From contig NZ_JAJNCT010000005.1 of assembly GCF_021026195.1 (NCBI RefSeq), positions 523,231 to 587,230 on the forward strand: 64,000 nt of DNA, given 5' to 3'. Shown here piece by piece: positions 26,613-35,052 of the stretch (its first letter is position 1; the number at the start of each line of letters is the position of its first letter). The position numbers and the translations under genes are program-made. Below the pieces are notes generated by a model. That model ran no database searches and had not been told where the DNA came from. It saw only the letters and a list, made by a program, of their open reading frames with translations. The stretch comes from Comamonas koreensis (GTDB taxonomy: Bacteria; Pseudomonadota; Gammaproteobacteria; Burkholderiales; Burkholderiaceae_C).

Positions 26613-28622
26613 TCACTCTCCTGCCAGGGCCCGTACCGGGTCCAGGCGCGCGGCCGTCTTGGCCGGCATATAACCAAACACCAGACCAGTGACCACCGCG
26701 CAGGCAAAGGCACCGGCCATGGCCCGGATGGAAAACACCACCGGCACACCGGCCAGCACCAGCACGGCGCCTACCAAGGCGCCCAGCACCAGGCCCACGG
26801 TGCCACCCGACAGCGTCACCAGACTGGCCTCGGTCAAGAACTGGCGCAGGATGTCGCTCTGCCGCGCACCCACGGCCATGCGGATGCCGATCTCCCGCGT
26901 GCGCTCGCGCACCGTCATCAGCATCACATTCATCACGCCAATGCCGCCGACCACCAGCGACACCGCCGCAATCAGGCCCAGCATCACCGCCATGCTCTGG
27001 CGCGTGGCCGCCTCGGCCTGAATGCGTGCGGCGGCATTGCCGATGCCAAAGTCCTCGCGGCCGCCATGGCGTGCCAGCAGCACGCGGTGGAGTGCCGCCT
27101 CAGCCTCGTTGACCACCTCGGAGGACATGGCCTCCACCACCACATAGTCCGGCTGGGTCTGCGCCTGGTAGACGCGTGCCCGGCCCGATTGGTAGGGGAT
27201 GAAGACCATGTCGTCATAGTCCTGCGCGCCCGAATCCGCCCCGCGCTCGCTCATCACGCCAATCACCTCGAAGGCCGAGGTGCCGATGATCAGCTGCCGC
27301 CCCAGCGGGTTGGGCGTGTCGGGGAAGAAGTGCTTGTGCGCCTTGTGGCCCAGCACCACCAGGGGCGCCAGATCGCGGTCTTCGGTGTCCGTGTAGTAGC
27401 GGCCCAGCCTGGGCTTCCAGTGGTGCACCAGCGGCATCTCTTCACTGGCGGCAAACACATAGACCTGCTTGTCGGCATTGCCATAGCGCACGGTGACGGG
27501 GTCGCCAATCACCGGCATCACGCGCCGTATCTCGGGCAGCTCGCGCAAGGCGTCCAGGTCTTCTTCGGTGATCTGGCCAGCGGGCCCGCCGGTCGCTGGC
27601 GGCTTGCTGCCCATGTAGAGGATCGCCGTGCCCATGGTGCCCATCTGCTCGACCACCTTGCGCCGCGCGCCTTCGCCAATGGCCAGCATCACGATGACCG
27701 ACACCACGCCGATCACGATGCCCAGCAGGGTTAGGCTGGTGCGCACCCGGTTGAGGCGCATGCCCCTCCAGGCCGAGCGCGCGGCCTCCAGCAGCTCGGC
27801 CACCAGTGGCGTGGCCGAGGCACTGCCGCCCTGGGGCACCGGCGCCAGCTGCATGCGCGTGCCATCGCCTTCTGCGGTAGTTGCAGTGGTTGCCGCCGTT
27901 GCAGGCTGGCTCGCACTGTCGCCCACAATGCGGCCGTCGCTGATTTCAATGACCCTCTGCGCCTGCGCCGCCACATCGCGGTCGTGGGTGATCAGGATGA
28001 TGGTGTGGCCGGCAGCGGCCAGCTCGCGCAACAGCGCCATCACCTCGGCGCCGCTGTGCGAATCGAGTGCGCCGGTAGGCTCGTCGGCCAGGATGATGTG
28101 GCCGCCATTCATCAGCGCGCGCGCAATCGACACGCGCTGCTGCTGCCCGCCCGAGAGCTGGTTGGGCCGGTTGCCCAGGCGCTCGCCCAGGCCCAGGCGT
28201 TGCAGCAGGGCCTGCGCGCGCTGCACCCGCTCGCCCTTCGGCAGGCCGGAGTAGATGGCCGGCATCTCCACGTTCTCACTGGCGCTTTCGCTGGCAATCA
28301 GGTGGTAGCCCTGGAAGACAAAGCCAAAGGCCTCGCGCCGCAGCCAGGCCAGCGCGTCCGAGTCGAACTGCGCCACATCCTGGCCCTGGAAGTGGTAGCT
28401 GCCGTCGCTGGGCCGGTCCAGGCAGCCCAGGATGTTCATCAACGTGGACTTGCCGGAGCCCGAGCTGCCCACGACGGCCACAAATTCGCCCGCGTAAATA
28501 TCCAGGTCAATGCCATGCAGCACGGTCACCAGCGGCTGGCCGCTGGCGGGGTCGCCATAGTGTTTGCGAATGCCCCGCAGTGCGATCAGTGGCTGGTTTG
28601 CGTCCACCGAGCCGCTCACCAT
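26613..28622 (-). CDS. macB: MacB-type ABC transporter (ATPase-permease fusion)
   Basis: A 669-residue half-transporter. The ATPase domain has Walker A GSSGSGKS, signature LSGGQQQR and Walker B IILADEP. A membrane helix follows near residue 300 (LLGIVIGVVSVIVMLAIG), then a large periplasmic MacB_PCD domain and three C-terminal helices of FtsX type. The FtsX-like region contains VVGGIGVMNVMLMTVRERTREIGIRMA. The ATG overlaps the end of macA. With MacA and the outer-membrane factor it forms a tripartite pump for macrolides, lipopeptides or siderophores. The substrate is unknown. Confidence 0.95.
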   Translation of the reverse strand: MVSGSVDANQPLIALRGIRKHYGDPASGQPLVTVLHGIDLDIYAGEFVAVVGSSGSGKSTLMNILGCLDRPSDGSYHFQGQDVAQFDSDALAWLRREAFGFVFQGYHLIASESASENVEMPAIYSGLPKGERVQRAQALLQRLGLGERLGNRPNQLSGGQQQRVSIARALMNGGHIILADEPTGALDSHSGAEVMALLRELAAAGHTIILITHDRDVAAQAQRVIEISDGRIVGDSASQPATAATTATTAEGDGTRMQLAPVPQGGSASATPLVAELLEAARSAWRGMRLNRVRTSLTLLGIVIGVVSVIVMLAIGEGARRKVVEQMGTMGTAILYMGSKPPATGGPAGQITEEDLDALRELPEIRRVMPVIGDPVTVRYGNADKQVYVFAASEEMPLVHHWKPRLGRYYTDTEDRDLAPLVVLGHKAHKHFFPDTPNPLGRQLIIGTSAFEVIGVMSERGADSGAQDYDDMVFIPYQSGRARVYQAQTQPDYVVVEAMSSEVVNEAEAALHRVLLARHGGREDFGIGNAAARIQAEAATRQSMAVMLGLIAAVSLVVGGIGVMNVMLMTVRERTREIGIRMAVGARQSDILRQFLTEASLVTLSGGTVGLVLGALVGAVLVLAGVPVVFSIRAMAGAFACAVVTGLVFGYMPAKTAARLDPVRALAGE

Positions 28623-29794
28623 TGCAGCCACCTGGGGCCACGCTCCAGCGCGGTCTCGCCGATGACGACCTTCTCACCTTCGGCCAGGCCCTCCAGCACC
28701 TCCACCTGGTGGCGGCTGCGTATGCCCAGCTTCACCTTGCGGGTCTGGGGTTGGCCGCCGGCATCCAGCACCCGGGCCACATGGGCGCCGTTGCGGGCCT
28801 TGTCTTCTTCCACCGCCGTCAGCGCCACCGCCAGCGCCTGGCTGGCACGGGCGCTGATAAACACCACCTGTGCCGTCATCTGCGGCATCAGCTCGGCGTC
28901 GTCATTGCCCACGTCAAACAGCACCGTATAGGCCACGGCCTTGGTGGCGGGCGCCGGCGTTTGCGCATTGCCGGCCGGCTGGGCCTGGCTGGCAGCGGGC
29001 GCGGGCAACACCTGGCGCACCTGGCCCTGCCAGCGCCGGGGCTTGTTCTGGCCGGCGCCCCCCAGGGTGGTGAAGTAGACCGGCATGCCCTCCTTGACGC
29101 GGCGCACATCGGCTTCGGACACCTCGGTCCAGACCGTCATCGCCGACAAATCGGCAATGCGCAATATATTGGGCGTCTGGTAGGTCGCGTTCAGGGTCTG
29201 GCCCTCGCGTGCCTCGACCGACACCACGGTGCCCGCCATCGGCGCATAGATGCGGGTGTAGCCCAGGCGTGCCTCGTCGGCCTTCAGCGATGCCTGGGTC
29301 TGGCTGATCTGGGCCTTCAAGTGGTCCATGCGCGCCACGGCCATGGCCAGGTTGGCCTGGGCGGTCTGCAGGTCTTCCTCGCGTGTGGCCTCGTGCGCGC
29401 TCAGCTGCTGCTGGCGTTGCAGCTGCTGGCCCGCCAGCCGGTGCTGGGCCTGTTGCTCGGCCAGCTGGGCGCGCAGCCCCGCCAACGAGGCACGGCCTGC
29501 ATCCACCGTCGCACGCTGCACGCTGGGGTCAATCTCCACCAGCAAGTCGCCCTTGGCCACCTCAGCACCGGGCTCCACCTTCAGCTTCAGGATCTGGCCC
29601 GAGACCTGGGCGCCCACATCCACATAGCTGCGCGGCTGCAGGGTGCCAATCGCCGTCACCGTGGCCTCGATATCCTGGCGCGCCACGGGCTCGCTCTGGT
29701 AGGCCATCGCCGGGCGGCCCGACCACCACAGCACCGCCGCTGCCACTACCGCCGCAACGGCGACCACGGTCACTCCCACACTCGAGGCCTTCAT
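28616..29794 (-). CDS. macA: MacA-type periplasmic adaptor
   Basis: A 392-residue membrane-fusion protein. It has one N-terminal membrane anchor (VGVTVVAVAAVVAAAVLWWSG), a barrel-sandwich hybrid (VSGQILKLKVEPGAEVAKGDLL), a long helical hairpin rich in Gln/Leu (about residues 95-180), and a closing lipoyl half YAPMAGTVVSVEAREGQTLN. It connects MacB to the outer-membrane factor. Gene order macA-macB-OMF on one strand, with overlaps, supports one transcript. The operon starts 94 bases from the end of the DUF3325 gene and could share its transcript from upstream. Confidence 0.95.
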   Translation of the reverse strand: MKASSVGVTVVAVAAVVAAAVLWWSGRPAMAYQSEPVARQDIEATVTAIGTLQPRSYVDVGAQVSGQILKLKVEPGAEVAKGDLLVEIDPSVQRATVDAGRASLAGLRAQLAEQQAQHRLAGQQLQRQQQLSAHEATREEDLQTAQANLAMAVARMDHLKAQISQTQASLKADEARLGYTRIYAPMAGTVVSVEAREGQTLNATYQTPNILRIADLSAMTVWTEVSEADVRRVKEGMPVYFTTLGGAGQNKPRRWQGQVRQVLPAPAASQAQPAGNAQTPAPATKAVAYTVLFDVGNDDAELMPQMTAQVVFISARASQALAVALTAVEEDKARNGAHVARVLDAGGQPQTRKVKLGIRSRHQVEVLEGLAEGEKVVIGETALERGPRWLQW

Positions 29795-29888
29795 GAGATA
29801 TCTCCCTCAGCCACGCCCAGCCACTGCTTGTGCACACCCGTCATTGCTTCCCCCACGATAGCTCCCTCACTTATTCATCAGCAGGCCA

Positions 29889-30233
29889 TCAGGCCCACCA
29901 CAAACCCAACAACGCCAGCGGCGCCAGCGCAGCCGCTGCACGCGCCGCCCAGCGCGGCGCAGCCGCAATCCACAACACGGCGACCAGTGCCCCGGCCGAT
30001 ATCCAACCCAGCCAGGCCACCACGCCCACAGTGGCGCCCCAGCCGCCCACACTGGGCAGCACGGCGGCCGCCAGCAGCAGGCTGCCCAGCAGGCGCAGCA
30101 AGCGGCTGCGCCGCAGCGGTATGTCTCGCTCGCCCGTCAGTTGCTCATGGTGGCGGTCCATCGCAAAGGCCAGGGCCGTCATGCCGGCAAAGGCCAGCGC
30201 CAATGCGTATCCGGATGCTTGCCAACTGGTCAT
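29889..30233 (-). CDS. DUF3325 small membrane protein of iron-uptake operon
   Basis: A 114-residue protein starting MTSWQASGYALALAFAG with four predicted membrane segments: 8-24, 49-65, 68-84 and 98-113. The MDRHHEQLTGER segment between helix 1 and 2 is typical of DUF3325. Its ATGA overlaps the stop of the PepSY gene, so it is translationally coupled to it. DUF3325, PepSY and DUF3649 genes regularly follow TonB siderophore receptors, probably as inner-membrane parts of siderophore iron release. Their exact role is not known. Confidence 0.85.
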   Translation of the reverse strand: MTSWQASGYALALAFAGMTALAFAMDRHHEQLTGERDIPLRRSRLLRLLGSLLLAAAVLPSVGGWGATVGVVAWLGWISAGALVAVLWIAAAPRWAARAAAALAPLALLGLWWA

Positions 30234-31930
30234 GCGCCCACCTGTACTTTGTTTGCGGTTGAAGATGCTGCCTTGCCCGCCACCAGCGCGCGGCGGCGCC
30301 ACATCACCCGGCAGGCCCAGACGGCGGCCAGGCCAAAGGCCCAGGCGCTCAGCTCCACGCCGGCGCTTTCCCAATCGCCGCGCAGCAGCTGCGCCGGCCA
30401 GTGGTCGCCCACGGTCAGCGCATTCAGCACCGGCAGCAGCAGGCAAAGCGCAGCCAGCAGCGCCATCTGCTCCAGCCAGGCCTTGGCCGGGGCGCGCAGC
30501 AGGCCATGCAGCAGCGCGGCCAGCCACAGGCCAAAGAAGACCCCCAGCTCCCACTGCGCGCGCTGCGGCAGCTCCAGCGGCAGCAGGCGGTTGGCCCAGA
30601 GGTAGCCAATGCAGGCCACACCCAGGCCGGCAATGGCCGCCACATTCAGCCCCTCGATCAAGCGGTAGACGGCGGCCGTGGCGCTGCCAAACTCGCCCAT
30701 GTGCTTGCTGCGGCGCTTGACGACAAACAGGATGGCGCCGGTGGCCATCATCGCGGTGCCTGCCAGGCCGCAGACAAAGTACAGCCACTTCATCACCCAG
30801 CCGCCAAACTTGACCATGTGCAGCCCGCCCATCACCGACTGGGCAAGCGATGCACCACCGCCTTCGGCCTCACCGGGCATGCGCAGCTGCAGCAGCTCGC
30901 CGCTGGCGGCGGAGAACATGGCCATGCCGGTATTAGGGCTCAGGCGCTTGTCCGCATCGGCATCGCTGTTCCAGCCATAGATGCCGACGCGCGCAGCCGC
31001 ATCGCCGGGGTGGTTGACCACCACCGCACGCACCGGCTGGCCGATCAGCGCCTGGCCGCGTGCGGCAAAGCTCTCCAGATCGGGCACCGCCATGGCCTCG
31101 CCCGAGCGCGCTGGTTTGCCCGGCTCAGCCAGCTCGGCCGCAAAAGTCTGGCGGTCATGGGGCGCCGTGCCGTACTGGCTCCAGATGCCGGCGGGCATAA
31201 AGGTCAGCGCCGATATCGCAATGCCGGTGTAGGCAATCATCAGCTGGAATGGCAGGGTCAACACCGCCACGGCGTTGTGCGCATCCAGCCAGCTGCGCTG
31301 GCCCTTGCGGGCGCGGAAGGTGAAAAAGTCCTGAAAGATCCGCTTGTGCGTAATCACGCCGCTGATCAGCGCCACCAGCATGGCCATGCCGGCAACACCG
31401 ACCACCCACAGCCCGGCCTGGCCGGCATGCAGCTCGTAATGGAAATGCACAAAATGCTCGCCACCCATCGTGGCCCGCATCGCGCCATGGTGGTGCTCAT
31501 CCAAAGGCTCGCCCGTGCGGGTGTCCAGCTCGGCATCGGCGTACTGGCGCTTGTGGTCAAACCAGTAGACCTTCAGGTCGCCGCCGCCTTGCGCATCGGT
31601 GGGCCAGATCTCCCACATCTCGGCGCCCTGGTGGTACTTCTCCATAAAGGCCGCGCCCCAGGCCAGGCGCTGGCCCCGGCTGGAGGCCAGGCCTGCTGCC
31701 TCGGCAGCAGCCTGCTCTGCCTCATGCGCCGCTTCTTCGGCATGGTGCTCGGGCGTCATCCAGTGGCCAATGGCCTCCTGGAACACCGCCAGGGTGCCGG
31801 TCAAAAACACCGCATACAGCAGCCAGGAGAACCACAGCCCGCACCAGGTATGCAGCCAGGCCTGCGCCTGGCGAAACCCGCCCCGCCCTGCGCCGCTGCC
31901 CGGCCGCTTGTCGATCACGGTCTTGCCCAT
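30230..31930 (-). CDS. PepSY-domain membrane protein, probable iron reductase component
   Basis: A 566-residue protein starting MGKTVIDKRPGSGAGRGGF. After the cytoplasmic N-terminus it has the PepSY-associated helix WLHTWCGLWFSWLLYAVFLTGTL, a large periplasmic domain rich in His (EHHHGAMRA, EHFVHFHYELHAGQ), a helix pair from WVVGVAGMAMLVALISGVITHKRIF, and more helices toward the C-terminus. The paired His in helices (HTW, HKR, HNAV) suggest heme ligands, as in FpvG-like periplasmic siderophore reductases. The start at 31930 is two bases before the DUF3649 gene ends. Confidence 0.9.
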   Translation of the reverse strand: MGKTVIDKRPGSGAGRGGFRQAQAWLHTWCGLWFSWLLYAVFLTGTLAVFQEAIGHWMTPEHHAEEAAHEAEQAAAEAAGLASSRGQRLAWGAAFMEKYHQGAEMWEIWPTDAQGGGDLKVYWFDHKRQYADAELDTRTGEPLDEHHHGAMRATMGGEHFVHFHYELHAGQAGLWVVGVAGMAMLVALISGVITHKRIFQDFFTFRARKGQRSWLDAHNAVAVLTLPFQLMIAYTGIAISALTFMPAGIWSQYGTAPHDRQTFAAELAEPGKPARSGEAMAVPDLESFAARGQALIGQPVRAVVVNHPGDAAARVGIYGWNSDADADKRLSPNTGMAMFSAASGELLQLRMPGEAEGGGASLAQSVMGGLHMVKFGGWVMKWLYFVCGLAGTAMMATGAILFVVKRRSKHMGEFGSATAAVYRLIEGLNVAAIAGLGVACIGYLWANRLLPLELPQRAQWELGVFFGLWLAALLHGLLRAPAKAWLEQMALLAALCLLLPVLNALTVGDHWPAQLLRGDWESAGVELSAWAFGLAAVWACRVMWRRRALVAGKAASSTANKVQVGA

Positions 31931-31931
31931 G

Positions 31932-32237
31932 TCAGCGCCCCAGCACCAAAGCGCCCGCTGCCAGTAGCGCGCTGGGCAGTGCCATCCCCAGCCAGACCTT
32001 GCCCGGCGAGACCGGCGAGAACGCCCACACCGCCGCCAGCGCATGCAGCGCAAAGCTCCACTGCATGCCGGCCAGCACGGCCTCGGCCCGGGCAGCCGGC
32101 AGCACGGCCGCCAGGAAAAAGGCCAAGGCGCTGGCCAGCAGGTAGCCGCCGAACACGGCGGCCAGCAAGCGGCTCAGGACGGACAGGCCCGGGTGGGCGC
32201 TGGGGGTGTCAGGAATGGGGTTCATGGATAGGGGCAT
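31932..32237 (-). CDS. DUF3649 small membrane protein of iron-uptake operon
   Basis: A 101-residue protein (97 if it starts at the second ATG, 32225) with three membrane segments from LLAAVFGGYLLASALAFFLA on. The two Gly/Ala-rich helices and the following GMQWSFALHALAAVWAF are typical of DUF3649 iron-uptake proteins. It lies 192 bases after the TonB receptor and two bases before the PepSY gene. In operons of this type it is thought to work with the PepSY protein. Confidence 0.85.
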   Translation of the reverse strand: MPLSMNPIPDTPSAHPGLSVLSRLLAAVFGGYLLASALAFFLAAVLPAARAEAVLAGMQWSFALHALAAVWAFSPVSPGKVWLGMALPSALLAAGALVLGR

Positions 32238-32315
32238 CGTGGTGGTTGCGGAGTAAACAATTTTCTAAGTCGCCAATGGGCCTTTTCAGGCCCCTCCTCT
32301 TACATGACAAACGAG

Positions 32316-32392
32316 ATGCAAAAAAGGGCCATTTGGTTTGTAAGCACCTGTCGAGGATCCCCCCGCCTGTGGCAGCGGGTGGGCCCTCAAAC
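32316..32392 (-). terminator. Possible structured terminator after the TonB receptor
   Basis: On the minus strand an outer AGGGCC/GGCCCT pair encloses a CCCGC-N8-GCGGG hairpin and is followed by TTTTTT. The long loop makes this a weak candidate. It could reduce read-through into the DUF3649-PepSY-DUF3325 genes. Confidence 0.35.
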
Positions 32393-32429
32393 GGTACTGG
32401 TTCAAGCCAGCGGCCCGGCGCTTTTTTGT

Positions 32430-34916
32430 TTAGAAGGTCCCCCGCAAAGTCAGCATCGCACTGCGCGGGCTGCCGTAGTAGTTGCTGCCGCTCGCGTAAC
32501 CCACCGACTGGTAGTAGGTCTTGTCGAACAGGTTGTTGATGTTCAGGGTCAGCGTCCAGCGCGGGTCGACCTTGTACTGCAGCATGGCGTTCCACACGGC
32601 GTAGCCGCCTTGGCTGAAGTCATAGCTGCGCACCGGGTTCCAGTCCGCGTCATACAAGGTGTCTTTCACATAGTGCTTGCTCTGGATGTGGGCGCTGGTC
32701 CCCACGCGCCAGGCAGACAGCTCACCCGGCAAGGTATAGGCGGTGCTCAGCTTGAGCAGATGGCGCGGCGTGATGCTGCTGAAAGGCGCACCCTCGGTCT
32801 CATCGCGGGTGGAAACATAGGTGTAGCCCGCCGAGGCTTGCCAGCCCGGACGCAGCTCGCCGCCCACCTCCACATCAAAGCCCCGGCTGGTGACCCGGCC
32901 CTGTGGCAGGTAGCAGCAGTTGCCCGACCATTCCTCGTGGTTGCTGGGGTAGCGGGTGTCGAGCACCGCCGTGCCTGTGCGCGCCACATGGAAAACGCTG
33001 AAGGTGGCATTGAGCTTGCCCTCCATCAGCTCGCCCTTGAGGCCGGCCTCATAGCTCTTGCCCTTGACGGGCGCCAGCGAATCGCCGGGCGGCGGGCCCG
33101 ACTTGGACAGTGCCTGCGGCTTGAGGATGGACGCATAGCTCAGGTAGGCAGACCATTGGCTGTTCAGGTCATAGATCACGCCGCCATAGGGGCTGAACTT
33201 GCCCGGCTCACTGAAACGGCTGCCCGATGCCAGCTCCCAGTTGCCGGCCGCATCCATCGACTCATACACCTGGTTGAACTTGTACTTGGCGTAGCGCCCA
33301 CCCAGGATGACATGCAGCCGGTCCGTGGGGTGCAGGCGCAGCACGCCATAGCCGCCCAGCTGCTTTTGCCCCCAGGGGTTGTAGCGGCGCGAGACGGGGC
33401 CGGCCGCCGCTGGCTGCCAACTGCCGGGGTTGAACACATCAATCGGCACCACGCCCGATGGATCGCTGGAGTAGCCCACATTCCAGAAGCTCTCGACACT
33501 CTGGCGGTCCACGCCCAGCACCAGCTCATGCGTGCGGCCCAGCAGCGAGAAGTTGCCCGACAGGCTGGCATCCACCACGGTCTGGGTGTTCTTGTACAGG
33601 TAGTGGCCGCCGCCGTTCCAGGTCACGCCAGTGCCGGTCTCGCGGTCCAGTGCGCCATAGCCAAAGGCAGTGGTGCCGTCGTAGTCGGACGAGGTGCGGG
33701 TCACGTTCAGCTTGGCACGCCAGTTCGGGTTCAGTCTGTGCTCCAGCGCGGCAAACAGCTCGGAGTTCTGGGTGAAGCCGGTGGACCAGGGCTGGGTCAA
33801 GCTGGTGTTGCGCGGCAGGCCGATGTCGCTGCCATCGTTGTAGCGCGGCACATCGCCACCGCCCTCGCCGCGCCTGCGGATATTGGCACGGCTCAGGCCC
33901 GCCGTCAGCAAGGTGTCGGGGCTCAGATCGGCCTCGATGATGCCGTAGAACTGGGGCGAGCGTTGGTGCTTGATATCGATGAAGGAGTCACTGTCGGTAT
34001 AGGACAGCACCGCCCGGCCACGCACCCGGCCTTCCAACGCCAACGGCCCGGTCACATCGAGCATGCTGCGGTAGTTGTTCCAGCTGCCCAGCGACTGCTG
34101 CACCGTCACACGCGGCTCGGCCAAGGGCTTTTTGCGCACGATGTTGATGATGCCGCCCGGATCACCCACGCCGCCCAGCAGGCCGGATGCGCCCCGCATC
34201 ACTTCGACCCGGTCGTAGAAATCCATGTTCTGCGCGGCGCTGTAGGTGAAGTTGGAGATGTTCAGCGGCGCGCCACCATCGACCTGCATGCTGTCAATCT
34301 GGAAACCGCGCGAGAAGAAGTTCGCAGCCTCGGCATTGGTCAAGGTCGTCGTGATGCCCGGCGTGGCGGCCAGCGCATCGCGCACCTCGGTCAGGCGGCG
34401 GTCATCGAGCTGCGCCCGCGTCACTACCGATACCGACTGCGGAATCTCGCGGAAAGCCAGGTCGGACTTGGAGGCAATGCTGGTCACCCGGCTGGTGTAG
34501 GAGCCGGTGTCTTCGGTGGTGCCGTCCACCGCGCGGCGCGCCTGCACCCGCACCTCGGCCAAGGTGCTCTCGCGCGTGGGCGCCGTCTCTACCGTCAAGG
34601 TGCCATCCTGCATGCGGCCATGCAGGCCGCTGTTCTTGAGCAGGCTGTCAAGCGCCTCGCGCAGCGGCAGCTGGCCATGCAGTGCCGGGGCCTGGCGGCC
34701 GGCGGCCAGCTCGGGCGCAAACACCAGCTGCAGGCCGGCCTGGCGGGCAAACTGGTCCAGCGCAGCGGCCAGCGGCTGGGCGGCCATGTCAAAGCGCTGG
34801 GTCGGCGCCGGGGCGCCGGTTTGCGCCAGTGCGCCCTGCAGCGGCAGCGCCAAAACCAGCAAGAGTGCGGCATGGGCCAGCGGTGTGTGCCGGGCACGGA
34901 AAAGCAATGAAGGCAT
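32430..34916 (-). CDS. TonB-dependent siderophore receptor with N-terminal signalling domain
   Basis: An 828-residue receptor. A signal peptide ends ALAQ. A secretin/TonB (STN) signalling domain follows at about residues 38-112 (FDMAAQPLAAALDQFARQAG to MQDGTLTVE), then the plug (REIPQSVSVVTRAQLDD, VEVMRGASGLLGGVGDPGG) and a 22-strand barrel ending SPRSAMLTLRGTF. The STN domain marks a transducer that passes a ligand signal to a FecR-type protein, here the fused regulator encoded just upstream. The ligand is probably a ferric siderophore. AAGGA lies 8-12 bases before the ATG, inside a perfect hairpin (see 34921-34970). A much longer open frame extends upstream but has no homology. Confidence 0.95.
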   Translation of the reverse strand: MPSLLFRARHTPLAHAALLLVLALPLQGALAQTGAPAPTQRFDMAAQPLAAALDQFARQAGLQLVFAPELAAGRQAPALHGQLPLREALDSLLKNSGLHGRMQDGTLTVETAPTRESTLAEVRVQARRAVDGTTEDTGSYTSRVTSIASKSDLAFREIPQSVSVVTRAQLDDRRLTEVRDALAATPGITTTLTNAEAANFFSRGFQIDSMQVDGGAPLNISNFTYSAAQNMDFYDRVEVMRGASGLLGGVGDPGGIINIVRKKPLAEPRVTVQQSLGSWNNYRSMLDVTGPLALEGRVRGRAVLSYTDSDSFIDIKHQRSPQFYGIIEADLSPDTLLTAGLSRANIRRRGEGGGDVPRYNDGSDIGLPRNTSLTQPWSTGFTQNSELFAALEHRLNPNWRAKLNVTRTSSDYDGTTAFGYGALDRETGTGVTWNGGGHYLYKNTQTVVDASLSGNFSLLGRTHELVLGVDRQSVESFWNVGYSSDPSGVVPIDVFNPGSWQPAAAGPVSRRYNPWGQKQLGGYGVLRLHPTDRLHVILGGRYAKYKFNQVYESMDAAGNWELASGSRFSEPGKFSPYGGVIYDLNSQWSAYLSYASILKPQALSKSGPPPGDSLAPVKGKSYEAGLKGELMEGKLNATFSVFHVARTGTAVLDTRYPSNHEEWSGNCCYLPQGRVTSRGFDVEVGGELRPGWQASAGYTYVSTRDETEGAPFSSITPRHLLKLSTAYTLPGELSAWRVGTSAHIQSKHYVKDTLYDADWNPVRSYDFSQGGYAVWNAMLQYKVDPRWTLTLNINNLFDKTYYQSVGYASGSNYYGSPRSAMLTLRGTF

Positions 34917-34920
34917 GAAA

Positions 34921-34970
34921 ATCGTCCTTGTGAAGAGGGGGTGAAAGCAAACGCTCACCACAAGGACGAT
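34921..34970 (-). promoter_or_regulatory. Hairpin that hides the receptor's ribosome-binding site
   Basis: In the mRNA, AUCGUCCUUGUG and CACAAGGACGAU pair perfectly over 12 bp around a 26-nt loop. The 3' arm contains the AAGGA Shine-Dalgarno of the TonB receptor and ends 4 bases before its AUG. The stem should limit translation unless opened by a ribosome, protein or RNA. It could also just stabilise the mRNA end. Confidence 0.65.
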
Positions 34971-35052
34971 CGGCCCTGAGAGTTCCTGAAAAATAATTCG
35001 ATCGCGGCTGCCGCAGCCCGCGCAGTGCAGTGCCATACCGTGCCCTGCTCCA

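Noticed and set aside
30401-32539. 712-codon plus-strand frame across the PepSY gene
   Set aside because: It is antisense to a protein with clear membrane helices and PepSY motif; no domain is visible.
32304-34910. 868-codon plus-strand frame across the siderophore receptor
   Set aside because: It mirrors the receptor gene on the other strand and has no recognisable features; the receptor has full signal, plug and barrel.
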